From: Aralia elata
Taxonomy: Eukaryota > Streptophyta > Magnoliopsida > Apiales > Araliaceae
DNA length: 64,000 nucleotides
Direction of reading: 5' to 3'
NCBI GenBank assembly: GCA_034770075.1
Contig: CM068382.1
Span: forward strand, 83,358,643-83,422,642
Each line of letters opens with the position of its first letter. Position 1 is the first letter of the stretch. Under the pieces are notes generated by a model. The model was given only the letters and a program-made list of their open reading frames with translations, did no database searches and was not told the DNA's origin. Made by a program: the position numbers and the translations under genes. Positions 23,042 through 34,624 of this stretch are shown here, piece by piece.

Positions 23042-23059
23042 TGGCGCCGTTACCGGGGA
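23042..23059 (+). other. Primer-binding site, tRNA-Asp type
   Basis: TGGCGCCGTTACCGGGGA is complementary to the 3' end of plant tRNA-Asp with one mismatch. It starts seven bases after the LTR end, as in other Athila elements. Confidence 0.88.
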
Positions 23060-23167
23060 CTGATTTTTGTTTATAATTTTCAATATCAATTCAATTAATT
23101 CTATTTTAAGTAAGCATATTTATTTATTTCTTTTATTTCCTGTGTTCAGGTGACTTTTGGTTCGTTT

Positions 23168-24466
23168 ATGCAAACGTGATCAAAACAACCGGAACTTGTG
23201 CAGTGTGAGGATAATCTTGAAAACAAGTTACATCAATTGAGAAAATTTTGCCAAGAGCCGCTTGAAAAAGAGAAAATGGCGAACGAAGAGCAGAAATCAC
23301 TAAGGGACTATGCTATGCCTAAAGTTGATGAGATTAAGTCAAACATCACAAGGCCAGCTATCACTGCTAATTCCTTTGAGATTAAGTCGGGTATAATTCA
23401 GATGATTCAGAATTCAATACAGTTTGGGAGATTAGCTAATGATGATCTAAATGAGCATTTGGTGAGCTTCCTGGAAATCTGCGATACATTCAAATACCAA
23501 AATGTTACGGATGATGCGGTGAGACTACGGTTATTCCCCTTCACATTACGTGATAAAGCAAAAAGTTGGCTGCATTCACTTTCACCGGGATCCATCACTA
23601 CTTAGGACGACTTGGCCCAGAAATTTCTAGCAAAATTCTTCCCTCCAGCAAAAACTGCGAAGATGAGAAATGACATTACTACTTTTGATCAGCAACATGG
23701 AGAATCTCTATATGAAGCTTGGGAGAGGTTTAAGAAATTATTGAGAAGATGTCCACATCATGGATTACCCAAGTGGTTACAGGTTTAGACGTTTTATAAC
23801 GGGTTAAGTAGTAGCACTCGGACGAGCATAGACGTAGCTGCGGGAGGGGCACTCATGGCCAAGAACTTTGATGAGGCATTTGATTTATTAGAAACCATGG
23901 CTGCCAACAATTACCAATGGCCTATAGCAAGGGAAAATGCACCGAGAGTAGCTGAAAAATTTGAAGTAGATGCAGTAATAGCTTTATCAACACAGTTGGC
24001 GGCACTAACGAAAAAGATTGACACATGGGGGCCACAAGTAACTCCGCAAGTGGCGATAATTTGTGAATTATGTGTAGGGAATCATGCTACGGATCAATGT
24101 GCCATCAGTGCAGAATCGGTATTTCTAGGCAGTTATAATAGACCACAACAACCATATCAGAATACTTATAACCCGGGGTGGAGGAATCATCTGGGCTTTT
24201 CTTGGAGTAATAACCAGGCTCAAAATCAAGTTCCACGGCCACAAAATCCACCAGGCTTCCAAAACCAAGTTCCACAACAGGCAGAGAGAAAATCGAGTTT
24301 AGAGGAATCGTTGTCAAAATTCATTACAGTGTCAGAGAAGAGAATGAATGATCAGGATAAGCTGTTAACTGAAGTAGATTTGAATGTGAAAAGCCAAGCA
24401 GTGTCGATTAGAAATTTGGAGAATCAGTTGGGACAGTTAGCTCACGTTTTGACTAGTCGGCCATAA
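23168..24466 (+). pseudogene. gag: Athila gag, broken
   Basis: A single frame from an ATG at 23168 is interrupted by TGA at codon 4, TAG at 23603, TAG near 23787 and TAA near 24464. Frame identity is kept throughout. Recognisable pieces are the capsid core (NEHLVSFLEICDTF, LRLFPFTLRDKAKSWLHSL, ESLYEAWERFKKLLRRCP), a zinc-knuckle-like CELCVGNHATDQC, and a C-terminal coiled-coil stretch (VSIRNLENQLGQLA). Most stops look like C-to-T or G-to-A changes at Trp, Arg or Gln codons, consistent with silencing-linked decay. Confidence 0.88.
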
Positions 24467-26433
24467 GGAGCACTACCGAGCGACACTGAGGTTAATCCGA
24501 GGATAGATGGAAAAGAACACTGTAAGGCTGTAACTTTAAGGAGTGGAAAAGAGCTTTCTGATATGATCAAAGGAAATTCTAAGCCAGAAACAGTTGTGGT
24601 GAATGAAGAAGAGGTAACCCTGGGGAAAAATGAGGTGGATGAAACACAAAAGGTGAAGGATACAGGTTTGGAGGCCAAGCTAAATGAACTCAAGCAAGAC
24701 AGTATTGTGCCTCCTGTTCCATTTTCTCAGAGACTTCAGAAATCAAAATTGGAAAAGCAATTTTTCAGATTTTTAGATGTTTTCAAGAAACTGCACATCA
24801 ACATACCGTTTGCGGAAGCCCTGGAACAGATGCCCAGTTATGCAAAATTCATGAAAGAGGTCTTGTCTAAGAAGAGAAGGTTGTGTGAATTTGAAACAGT
24901 GGCATTAACCAAAGACTACAGTGCTATCTTACAGAATAAATTATCGCCAAAGCTAAAGGATCCGAGAAGCTTCATCATTCCATGTGTAATTGGTAATCGG
25001 TTTTCTGGAAGGGCATTGTGTGACTTAGGAGCGAGTATTAATTTAATGCCTCTATCAGTTTACACTCAGCTAGGGTTAAAAGCGCCAAAACTAATGAATA
25101 TCGGTTTGCAGTTAGCATACAGGTCAGTGACATACCCGATAGGTATTGTGGAAGACATTGTGGTTAAAGTCGATAAGTTTATCTTCCCGACTGACTTTAT
25201 CATTTTGGATTACGAAGAGGATAAGGAAATCCCAATTATATTAGGTGGTCCGTTCTTAGCGACATGGAGAACTCTGATAGATGTACAGAAGAGTGAATTG
25301 ACAATGAGTTTTCAAGATCAGGAAGTCACCTTCAATGTGTTCAGAGCAATGAAATTCCCTAAAGAAGATGAGGAATGCTTACCGATAGACCTGATGGACG
25401 AAATAGTGACTGAAAGAACCGATGCAAGTTATTTAGAAGATCCACTAGAAGCTGCCTTGGTTGGTATAAACACTTTTGATGACTTGGAAGAGTGGGATTA
25501 CATCAAGATATTAGATGCATTACCAGTCTCTCAGAAATTCAGCAATACTCTTGACCGGCCTAAAGAAGGAGAAAAAAGGTCTAAAACATCAGTGGAGGAA
25601 CCGCCTGTGCTCGAACTCAAACCTCTTCCCTTTCATTTAAGGCATGCTTACTTGGGAAATTCTAACACTCTACCAGTTATAGTTTCTACTCACTTGAATG
25701 AGTCTCAAGAAGAAAAGCTATTAAGGGTTTTGCGTGAGTATAAAACGGCAATTGGGTGGACAATAGCAGATATTAAGGGAATTAGTTCATCGTTCTGCAT
25801 GCATAAAATTTTACTTGAGGAAGGGGCAAAACCGATGATTGACCAACAAAGAAGGTTGAATCTGATCATGAAGGAAGTAGTAAAGAAGGAAATCATCAAG
25901 TGGTTAGACGCCGGTATTATCTATCTGATTTCAGACAGTTCTTGGGTAAGTCCTGTACAGTGTGTGCCAAAGAAAGGGGGAATGACAGTGGTTAAAAACG
26001 TAAATAATGAACTCATTTCTACAAGAACAATTACAGGTTGGAGAGGTTGGCGGGTCATCAGTTCTACTGCCTTCTCGACGGATACTCGGGATATAACCAG
26101 ATAGTAATAGCTCTGGAAGACCAAGAGAAAACAACTTTTACATGCCCTTATGGAACGTTTGCATTCCGGAGAATGTCTTTCGGACTATGCAATGCACCGG
26201 CTACATTTCAGCAATGCATGATGGCTATCTTCTCGGATATGGTTGAGCAAAATTTGGAGGTATTTATGGATGATTTTTCAGTATTCGGTGATACTTTTGA
26301 CTTGTGCCTTAACAATCTGATCTTAGTTCTGAAACGTTGTGTGGAAATAAATTTGGTGCTTAACTGGAAAAAGTGCCACTTTATGGTGCAAGAAGGAATT
26401 AATTGGGTCACAAAGTATCCGCAGCTGGCTTAA
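24467..26433 (+). pseudogene. pol: Athila protease and reverse transcriptase, with internal deletion
   Basis: The frame continues from gag through a linker, then a retroviral-type protease with ALCDLGASINLMPLSV near 25015, then the RT N-terminus (VPKKGGMTVVKNVNNE). At about 26035 the sequence jumps from TITGWR to ERLAGHQFYC in another frame, so the RT block between them is missing. The remainder keeps LLDGYSGYNQI and the catalytic FMDDFSVFG, and runs to a stop at 26433. No functional RT is possible. Confidence 0.88.
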
Positions 26434-27115
26434 AGATAGATAAAGTGAAGATTGAAGTTATTAAAAAATTACCTCTGCCGACATCCATAATGGCATGAGA
26501 AGTTTTCTCGGGCATGCGGGCTTTCACCGACGATTTATCAAGGATTTTTCCAAAATTTCAAAACCATTATGTTCATTTCTTGAGAAAGATGTTCCATTCA
26601 AGATTGATCAGTCGTGCATTGAGGCTTTTGAAGTGCTGAAAAAGAAGTTAGTCACAACACCGATCATAGTTGCTCCCGATTGGACTTTGCCATTTGAATT
26701 GATGTGTGATGCGAGTGACTATACAGTCGGAGCGGTGTTGGGTCAGCGTAGGGATAAGATTTTTCATACCATTTACTACTCAAGCAAGACGCTTACTGAT
26801 GCTCAGTTGAATTACACCATCATAGAAAAGGAGTTGCTTGCAGTGGTCTTTGCCTTTGATAAATTTCGAACATATCTGATTGGGACCAAGGTAATTGTCT
26901 ACACTGATCATTCCGCCATCAAATACTTGATTGCAAACAAGGATGCCAAACCAAGGTTAATTCGATGGGTCCTTCTTCTACAAGAATTCGACCTAGAAAT
27001 TCGAGATAGAAAGGGTACGAAAAATCAGGTGGCTGATCATCTTTCGAGGTTAGAGAATTCAAAAATTCCAAAAAAGGATGACGTGGTGATCAATGAGTTA
27101 TTTTCGGATGAGTAA
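26434..27115 (+). pseudogene. pol: Athila RT thumb and RNase H
   Basis: After another frameshift the frame of gag resumes. Residues include [16 protein letters not shown] (RT connection), then RNase H with [14 protein letters not shown], the IEKELLAVV Glu, [11 protein letters not shown], and the [10 protein letters not shown] end. The RNase H catalytic residues are present, but the ORF ends at a TAA (27113-27115) before the integrase. Confidence 0.85.
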
Positions 27116-28441
27116 CTATTCCGTCTTAACACAGAAGTGCCTTGGTATGCGGATTACGTGAACTACTTAGTCAGTAATGTACTCCCGCCTGATTTAAATT
27201 CTCAACAACGAAAAAAATTTCTCCTTGATGTCAAGCAATACCTTTGGGATGAACCGTTTCTTTTCAAAACTTGTGCGGATCAAATGATACGACGTTGTGT
27301 GCCACGTGAAGAGATGGAAAGCATATTAAATCGGTGCCATTCTTCAGAGTATGGGGGACACTATGGGGGAGAGAGAACAACAGCAAAACTACTACAATCA
27401 GGATTTTTCTGGCCTTCATTGTTCAAAGATGCCCATCTTTTTGTTCTAAAATGCGACAGATGTCAAAGGGTTGACAACATTTTGAAACGACATGAAATGC
27501 CTCTCAACACTATCCTTGAAGTTGAACTCTTCGATGTATACGGAATTGACTTTATGGGGCCATTTCTGTCGTCATTCAACAATCAGTACATACTTTTGGC
27601 AGTGGATTATGTATCAAAATGGGTTGAAGCAGCTGCTTTACCCACAAATGATGCCAAAGTGGTTCTGCAGTTCTTGCGAAAAAATATTTTTACTCGATTC
27701 GGTACACCAAGGGCTATAATCAGTGATGAGGGCACCCATTTTTGCAACAAGCACTTCACTAAATTGCTCGCTAAGTATGGAGACAAACACAAGATTGCTA
27801 CGGCGTATCATCCCCAAACCAATGGCCAAGCGGAGGTGTCAAATCGTGAAGTTAAGTAAATTCTGGAAAAAGTTGTGAATCCATCTCGAAAAGATTGGGA
27901 AATGAAGTTAGACGATACTTTATGGGTGTATCGAACGGCCTACAAGAATCCCATTGGAATGTCACCATATAGAATAGTTTACGAAAAAGCGTGCCATTTA
28001 CTGGTCGAGCTTGAACATAATGCATATTGGGTCATTCAAAATTTGAACTTTGATCTATAAGCATTAGGCGAGAAAAGGTTGCTTCAACTAAACGAGATGG
28101 AGGAATTTTGGCACCACGCATATAAGAATGCTAAGTTGTACAAAGAAAAAATCAAGAGGTAGCATGACAAGCGAATAATTGAGCGAAAATTTGAACCAGG
28201 TCAGACGGTATTATTGTTCAACTCCAAATTGAGGTTATTTCCCGGGAAGCTGAAGTCTAGATGGTCAGGTCCTTTTGTGGTCAATTCTGTAGCTCCCCAC
28301 GGGGCAATCAAAGTTGAAGAACCTAACACAAAGCGCACGTTCAAGGTCAATGGTCAAAGACTTAAACATTATTGGGGAGGCGATGTGGATCGACAAGCCA
28401 CCTCGATTTATCTCACTTCGATCGATCAGACTAACTCATGA
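27116..28441 (+). pseudogene. pol: Athila integrase, broken by stops
   Basis: Same frame as RNase H. The N-terminal zinc module is [16 protein letters not shown]. The core shows the first Asp in YGIDFMGPF, the second in IISDEGTHF, and the Glu in [10 protein letters not shown]. In-frame stops follow near 27857, 28058 and 28160. The C-terminal DNA-binding part (QTVLLFNSKLRLFPGKLKSRW) runs to 28441. This enzyme inserts element DNA into the genome; here it is dead. Confidence 0.87.
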
Positions 28442-29917
28442 TACCGCAGAGAAAGTTGGGCTGACGACTATAAACCAAGCACTTTATGAGAGGCAACCCA
28501 ATCATGTTATTTTATTGCTTTAGTAACATAGTCTAGTTCAATATTTTTGCATATAGTTAGTATAATTAGTAGCTTATTTGTTTTAGAATTTTAAGTGTTT
28601 CTCCAATCTCTCTTAGTTGTGTTAATCCATGCTATTTTGCTTTGAATAGGGACAAGTGTGACGCCCCCAAAATAGGTCCACACAACCCATTTTGAGTCGC
28701 CAATAACATTCTACAAAAATACAAATACAAATACGAATTTTCCCATTTACAACTAATATTTGTCGTGCAAAATACGACCACACACATACTGTGACTTTTC
28801 ATACAAATATCGTACCGTATGGTACCACAGTATCCAAACCCAAATTATTACAATGCCGTAAAAAGACGACAACACATGTTTTAAGTCTCTAGTACAATCA
28901 TTATTAAACTATGTCATAACTTGATAAGGACAACCACTAACTCGGACCATCACTCCACTCCCCGGCTAGTCTCAGCTACATTTTATTTTCCTGAAGAGAA
29001 CAAAGGAAAAGGGTGAGCGCAAATAGCCCAGTAGGAAATATCATGACTAAGATAATGAAGAATAAAATTTATCTTTAGTCTTCAACAGAATTAAATCAGA
29101 GATTTAAAGATATTTTAATTGTTCAACAACAACAATTGCAACGGAACCAACAATCCATTAGAAGAGTCAAGTAGATTATAATATCTACCATCTTCTATAA
29201 ATTAAAGGATCACCACCAATATTTTATCCCTGTAACACCAATCAACAATTCCTGTTTATGAACATCCAAATCAACAGTTTATATTCAACAGCCTCTCTTT
29301 GCACTACGTGCCAAAGATATTTATTTATAACATCACCGGTCATGATCATGCCAAACGCCAGTTCATCTTTGCACTATGGGCCAAAAAGAACTTTCACCAT
29401 ACGCCTTTGTTTGTAACACCAAAAGTCATGATAATACCAATACACAGTTTGGTCAAAATCATGTCACGCCAGTTCATCTTTGCACTACGGGCCAAAGAGA
29501 ACTATCACCACAATTTAAGTATGAGGATGAGGATGATGACAATGATACAGTGAGATTAAGGATAAGAAAAACTTATAATTTAATCAGTATCAAAGATTGA
29601 CCAAATTGCTAACATGATGATCAAATTGTGGAGTCAAATTCAAGAATGATATTCAAGAAATTATTTCATGCTTCAACTATAACGTATAAAATGAAATAGA
29701 AAGATTCAAGTGAAAAGATATTAGATGAAGCACAAACTATTAAGGATATTCTACCAATTTTCAGGGATTTTCTCCATTTAAAAATAAGGTTTTGGAAACA
29801 AACAAGGATTTCTTATCCTAAATGGAGAAATGTGAAAGAAAAAGATATCCCTTAACGAGTACAAAAGAAATGATACGTTATACGAGTATAACAGAATATA
29901 TGAAACTGCAAATGGAT

Positions 29918-30200
29918 TTTCACCCGTCATGCGATAATTCGCGTAGACAGATTATTTTCACAACAGATTAATAAGTAACGAATACAAAGGGTTATTCACC
30001 AGGCATGCGTCAATCCGCACGGACAGGTTATACCCATAGATTAATAAGGAATGAATACAGAAGGGTATTCACCATGTACGACACTCGTACATACAGGTTA
30101 TTCCCATAGAATAATAATGAATGAATACAAAAGGATATTCACCAAGCATGCGTCATACCGCACGGACAGGTTATCCCCACAAATTAATATAGAATGAATA
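29918..30200. repeat. About 73-bp imperfect tandem repeats in the solo LTR
   Basis: Four degenerate units begin near 29918, 29994, 30068 and 30138. Each carries an ATTCACCAGGCATGCGTCA-like start, a CGCACGGACAGGTTAT-like middle and an AATAAGGAATGAATACA-like end. A second, shorter direct repeat with GCCAGTTCATCTTTGCACTA occurs near 29360 and 29467. Confidence 0.75.
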
Positions 30201-30503
30201 ACAACCTTTATGAGTATAATATCACTTACGAACATGAAAACAAATGATATTATATAGAAGTATGAAAGAAATGATATTCCCTACCTTCGTTAACTGGATG
30301 TTACTTTCTATGAAGTTTACTAACTTCGGATAATACTAGTATTCTCACAAATACTCACAATAGCTTAGCACACTAAGAGAACTTCAGAAATTTAGAGAGA
30401 GAGGAAGTATAAGCAATGAAGGTGTGAAAATTTCTTAAGCAAACTCTCCCTATTTATAGGAAAATCAAGGTGAGGGCATTTTGGTCTTTTCCCCATATTC
30501 TTT

Positions 30504-30590
30504 TAATATCATCCATCCATTTTTTCTTCCATTAATATCATCCATCCATTTTTTCTTCCATTAATATCATCCATCCATTTTTTCTTCCAT
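30504..30590. repeat. 29-bp tandem repeat, three copies
   Basis: Three near-identical copies of a unit containing AATATCATCCATCCATTTTT and CTTCCATT sit in the same solo LTR. Two ATTATCAAAAGATAA-type repeats follow immediately. Confidence 0.85.
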
Positions 30591-31455
30591 TATCAAAAGA
30601 TAATTCCATTATCAAAAGATAAAACCATTAAAAAATAACTCCATTATCAAAATAAATCCCTTTTTCTGTATTATTGTGTTAAATGCATTAATATCACAGA
30701 TAGCATATACTCGCAATACTGACAACCAGATTATTCCCAGGAAAGAGGGGGCCTTCCATAAAAAAATGGCGCGCAATTAAATAACCCCTTTCCTTGACAG
30801 AATTTCTAGACATTGTCGATAATGCTAAAATATCCTATCAAATGATATAAGTTACAGTGTCGTGATAAATAGTAAAATATATTATGCAGATGCTAATTAA
30901 CAATTATTGAATCAAGATACTATGCAATTGCTACTTTATCAATTATTGAATCAATAATATAAAACACTGTGCAACATCGTGAGCTACTGTGGAATACCGT
31001 GTGCTACTGTGGAATAACGCGTTTTACTGTTCTTTTTATCACCGGGTATTTTAACAGTTATCGGTTAAAGTTTTGCCGCCAATTTCTATCACTTTCTATA
31101 TCCGACAGTTAACCCGTTGTGGGGCCCACTATCATTGACAATATTGCCATTTCGGCGCCGTCGTACGGTACCGAATATAATATTACCCGACAGAAAGAAT
31201 ATTTCCCGATAAAAGGAATATTCCCCGACATACTATTTATCAGATAATTTGCATATAACACCCTTAACTATCATTTATAACAATTAAGCACTTCACTATT
31301 TAGAAAAATAATCATAAAGAAAATAATAAATTTTTATTTCATAAATTCGGGGTCTTACAACAAGGCTTTGGGAGAGCATTAATAGAAAGGACAAGGTTTT
31401 GGGGATAACACCAATTGAAGAAAGGAGGAAAAATTAAAATTTCAAGACCAGGGTT

Positions 31456-31616
31456 CTTCGCCCCGGCGAGAAAATAAGCCTGGAGATTCTCGCCCCGGCG
31501 AGAACTCCTCTGCCAGTCTTTGCCCCAGTGGCTCCAGCGCACGCCTCGGCCAAGACCCCTCTGCAATTCTTCGCCCCGGCGAGATTCCAAGGTTAAAATT
31601 CTTCGCCCCGGCGAAG
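31456..31616. repeat. Four CTTCGCCCCGGCGAG-type palindromes in the Athila spacer
   Basis: Copies lie at 31456-31470, 31489-31502, 31569-31583 and 31601-31616. The second is exactly CTCGCCCCGGCGAG, the same 14-mer as in the CRM LTRs. The fourth has arms CTTCGCC and GGCGAAG, so it stays complementary with a changed base pair. They lie between integrase and the post-pol ORF; the rest of 31360-32271 has no supported gene. Confidence 0.9.
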
Positions 31617-32271
31617 ATGACGGATTTCAGTTTTTAAAAACCGTTCCCAATCAGATTTCATCCATTCCAGTTCCAAGTGCCACTCGACCAAACCCTAGTT
31701 ATTTCCTCTCTCAATTGGATTTAACCACAACTATTGCATAGATCCCTCCCCAAACCAAGACCCATCTTCAGATTGTCCAAATTCATGATACAACTTCAAT
31801 TCTAGTCCAATTCGGATTTCTTGCTTCTCCACAGCAACTCTACACGGAGTTTGCCGCTTTAAGTGAACAATTGCTAGGGTTATCAACTATTTGAAGAAAC
31901 AAGTACAACTTTGCATTCACTTCAACATACACAAAGTTGTCCTCAAGTTAAGTGCATTTGTCAAATATCACACATTGGGTAAATTATTATTCTAGCATTA
32001 CATTTAGTCTGAGACAATTCATTTGGGATTGGAGTTGGTCAATTGTAAACACATGGCACATAGTTGAATTGTTGTTCAATTGTGTTTCTGCTAGTTCAAT
32101 TGGGTCTGGATTTGTTTGATATTCTTCAATTATATAAAGTATAGTCAGAAGTTGGTGTAATTTGAGTTTGGGGGAGAACTATATCAAAAGATTTCATAGC
32201 GAGCACGTGAGGTGGTTGTTTTATTGCTTCAAAGAACAGACAGTTGGGTTGTTACTTAATATCACCCCCAC

Positions 32272-33453
32272 ATGGCTCCCAAAAGACACTGGGGTGAGGG
32301 TTCCTCTTCAGCACCATCAAGGCAATATGATAGACAAAAATTCGTCAGTGTCGAGGCTGCAGATAGATTTGATTCATATATATCGGGTAAAGCTCTAACT
32401 CCTGAGCGCGGTCTCCAACCTGATGAACTGTTAGATGGTGAGATGATGCTTTAGATTATAGAAAGGGGATGGGAAACTTTCACAGCCCACCCAGAACCTG
32501 CATGTATAGCCATTGTCAAGGAATTTTATGCCAATGCAGAGAACAAGGCACCTTGTGAGGTTATGATCAGGAGCAAGAAGGTTTCTTTTAGTGCACATAC
32601 TATCAATGAATTTTATAATTTGAGGCCTGACGAACGATGCCGATATTCACAATTTCTTGCTGAAGGGCGAAATTTGGAGAAGGTAGTGACTGACTTATGC
32701 AAACCTGGGACAGTTTGGATATCTGAAGGACCACGCGCTGCGATGCACTTTCATAGTAAAGACTTAAGCCGATATGAAAAGATCTGGTATGCATTTTTGT
32801 CAGCCAAGTTGATGTCATCTCAACATGTGAGTGATGTCCCAAAGGAAAAAGCACTTCTGTTATATGCAATTGTGACGGGTTTAAAAATTAATGTGGGGAA
32901 TGTGATTGAGGTGTCGATTCGCCGAAGTTTAAAAGGAAATACTCAGGGTGGTTTGCCATACCCCTCACTTATTTGTGGGTTGTGCCTTCAAGCGGGCGTT
33001 CGTTGGAATACTGAGGAAGCTGTGCAATAACCTTTGCTTCTGTTGGACCATGGTTTAATTGCACGTTATAAGGAATGGGAAGGTGGTGAGTCACATCCTC
33101 GTGGGTTGGGGTATATCATTCACCCTTCGTCTAAAGAGGAGGAACATGAGTCTAATGATGAGGTGGAGGGCCCTTCGACGTCTATAAGCAAGGCCAAATT
33201 CAGTAACCAATTCCAGAATTTGCAACATCATATAGATTCTCAGCATAAGACCGTATTGAGGCAGAATCAACGGTTGGCAAACCGACAAGCGCATATGTTC
33301 ACTTATCAGACGAGTTGTACTCAGGCGTTAGCCGAGATGTTTGATAGGATGAGGTCGTTGGTGGATCCAATTAATTTTTCAGAGCCTCAGTCGTTGCCGG
33401 TATTTTCACCACCAAACCCAGATGATGATGTAGAGGTCGAGCCCGACGCTTGA
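32272..33453 (+). pseudogene. Athila post-pol ORF (putative plant transposon protein domain), two stops
   Basis: One frame from ATG 32272 (MAPKRHWGEGSSS) to 33453 is interrupted by TAG at 32452-32454 and TAA at 33028-33030. The core has IVKEFYANAENKA, VSFSAHTINEFYNLRP, and a helical region with YEKIWYAFLSAKLM. The C-terminus is a glutamine-rich helical segment and an acidic proline-rich tail. It stands where Athila elements carry an env-position ORF. I see no signal peptide or membrane segment, so an envelope role is not supported. Function is unknown. Confidence 0.78.
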
Positions 33454-34624
33454 CCTGTCAGGGAAGTCCTCGGTTCTCAATTCTTTATGTTTTAATCAAT
33501 GAGGACATTGCTTCTTTTGAGTTTGGAGGTGTTGTTTGTCGTTAGTTCATATAGTTGCATTGCATTTATGTTATTATTATTAGTTGCATTAATTTTTACA
33601 TTTTATGTCCTTAGATTTTTTAATTGTCTAGTTCCAATTATTATTTCAAAAAAAAAATTAGGATAATATAGAATTACATTTAGGATTGTTTGAGCAATGA
33701 ATTAATGTTGAGCATTTATGGAAGGTCGATGATGAAAATTTGATGAGACGGATAAGGAATGCTAAATCAGGAGTTTTGACTGTTCCTGGTTGTGTCTACT
33801 TGAGATCTTTGGTTTCTAATTGCACACGTCAATGTGTTGAATTGGTTAGGATTTGGTTTAATTTGGTGTATTAAGTGCTCATTAAGGATATACAGAATTT
33901 TATCACTTGTTGGATCGTAAAAAAAATTGTTGAATAAACAGTGCTTCGATTGCTGTCTAAAATGCAAGAAAAAGAAGAAATGTGAAAAAGAAAAGAATAT
34001 AGACAGATAAGAGAAGATCTTGACTAGTTTGTCTTTGTGGCCTGTGTCATTTGAACAAGTAAGCCCTTAGGATGTGTCTTTACACTCAGCGCCCTAAAAT
34101 CATCTAGTTTGGGAGTCGTTGGTCGAAAGTTTGCTACATGGGTAGCATTGAAAAGCCTAATAAAGATGAACATTGCACAAGTCAAGGAAAAAATATATAT
34201 TATATCAACGAGATGGAGCATAAAACGCACTCGTTGGGTAAAAAAAAGGAAAGAAAAGTGAAGACAAGTGGATAAAAGGAGAACTTAAAAGTCATATATG
34301 TAAACTTATCTTTAACTGAGCATTGTGATACCACGGATTGAATTCATATTTTGACTAGTTTGATATGTTGAACACACACACATGGAAGGGTTGAAAGTAA
34401 GATGTACTTGGTGATAAGTTGGATTGTTGATGGTGCATGAATTTGAAGTCTTGTTGAATTTTTAGTTACTGGTTTCTGAGGCCTGATTTTTATAGTTTAT
34501 GTTGATTGATTGCTTGAATTTAGAAATTTATGCATGTGCATTCATGTAGTTAGCTTAGTTGTTGTTTTGTTTGTGTCTTGCGTTTTTACTTGAGGATAAG
34601 CAAAGTTTTGAGTTTGGGGCTATT
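33454..34624 (+). other. Athila 3' untranslated region and polypurine tract
   Basis: No supported gene. It ends GAGTTTGGGGCTATT directly before the LTR start, a degenerate polypurine tract. The conserved GAGGATAAGCAAAG block upstream also appears on the minus strand at 38010-38035 next to the other Athila LTR. It contains one copy of the conserved-loop hairpin at 34206-34236. Confidence 0.7.
34206..34236 (+). other. Hairpin with conserved 17-nt loop (copy 1)
   Basis: Perfect 7-base arms CAACGAG (34206-34212) and CTCGTTG (34230-34236) enclose ATGGAGCATAAAACGCA. Nearly the same loop occurs four times at 38461-38615 on the minus strand with different arms. It lies about 390 bp upstream of the 3' LTR, in transcribed, non-coding sequence. 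Confidence 0.75.

Larger units (their letters stand above)
28657..31359 (-). repeat. Solo LTR, Tekay/Del-like, with perfect target duplication
   Basis: A 2703-bp unit starts TGTGACGCCCCCAAAATAGG and ends CGGGGTCTTACA. It is flanked by perfect 5-bp duplications ACAAG at 28652-28656 and 31360-31364. The ends match the other Tekay-like LTRs here, but the interior differs, so it is a different family. It holds no coding region I can support. It inserted into the Athila spacer between integrase and the post-pol ORF, then lost its interior by LTR recombination. Confidence 0.92.

Noticed and set aside
32272..33453. A true envelope gene in the Athila post-pol position
   Set aside because: No signal peptide or transmembrane helix is visible; the sequence fits the plant retroelement domain instead.
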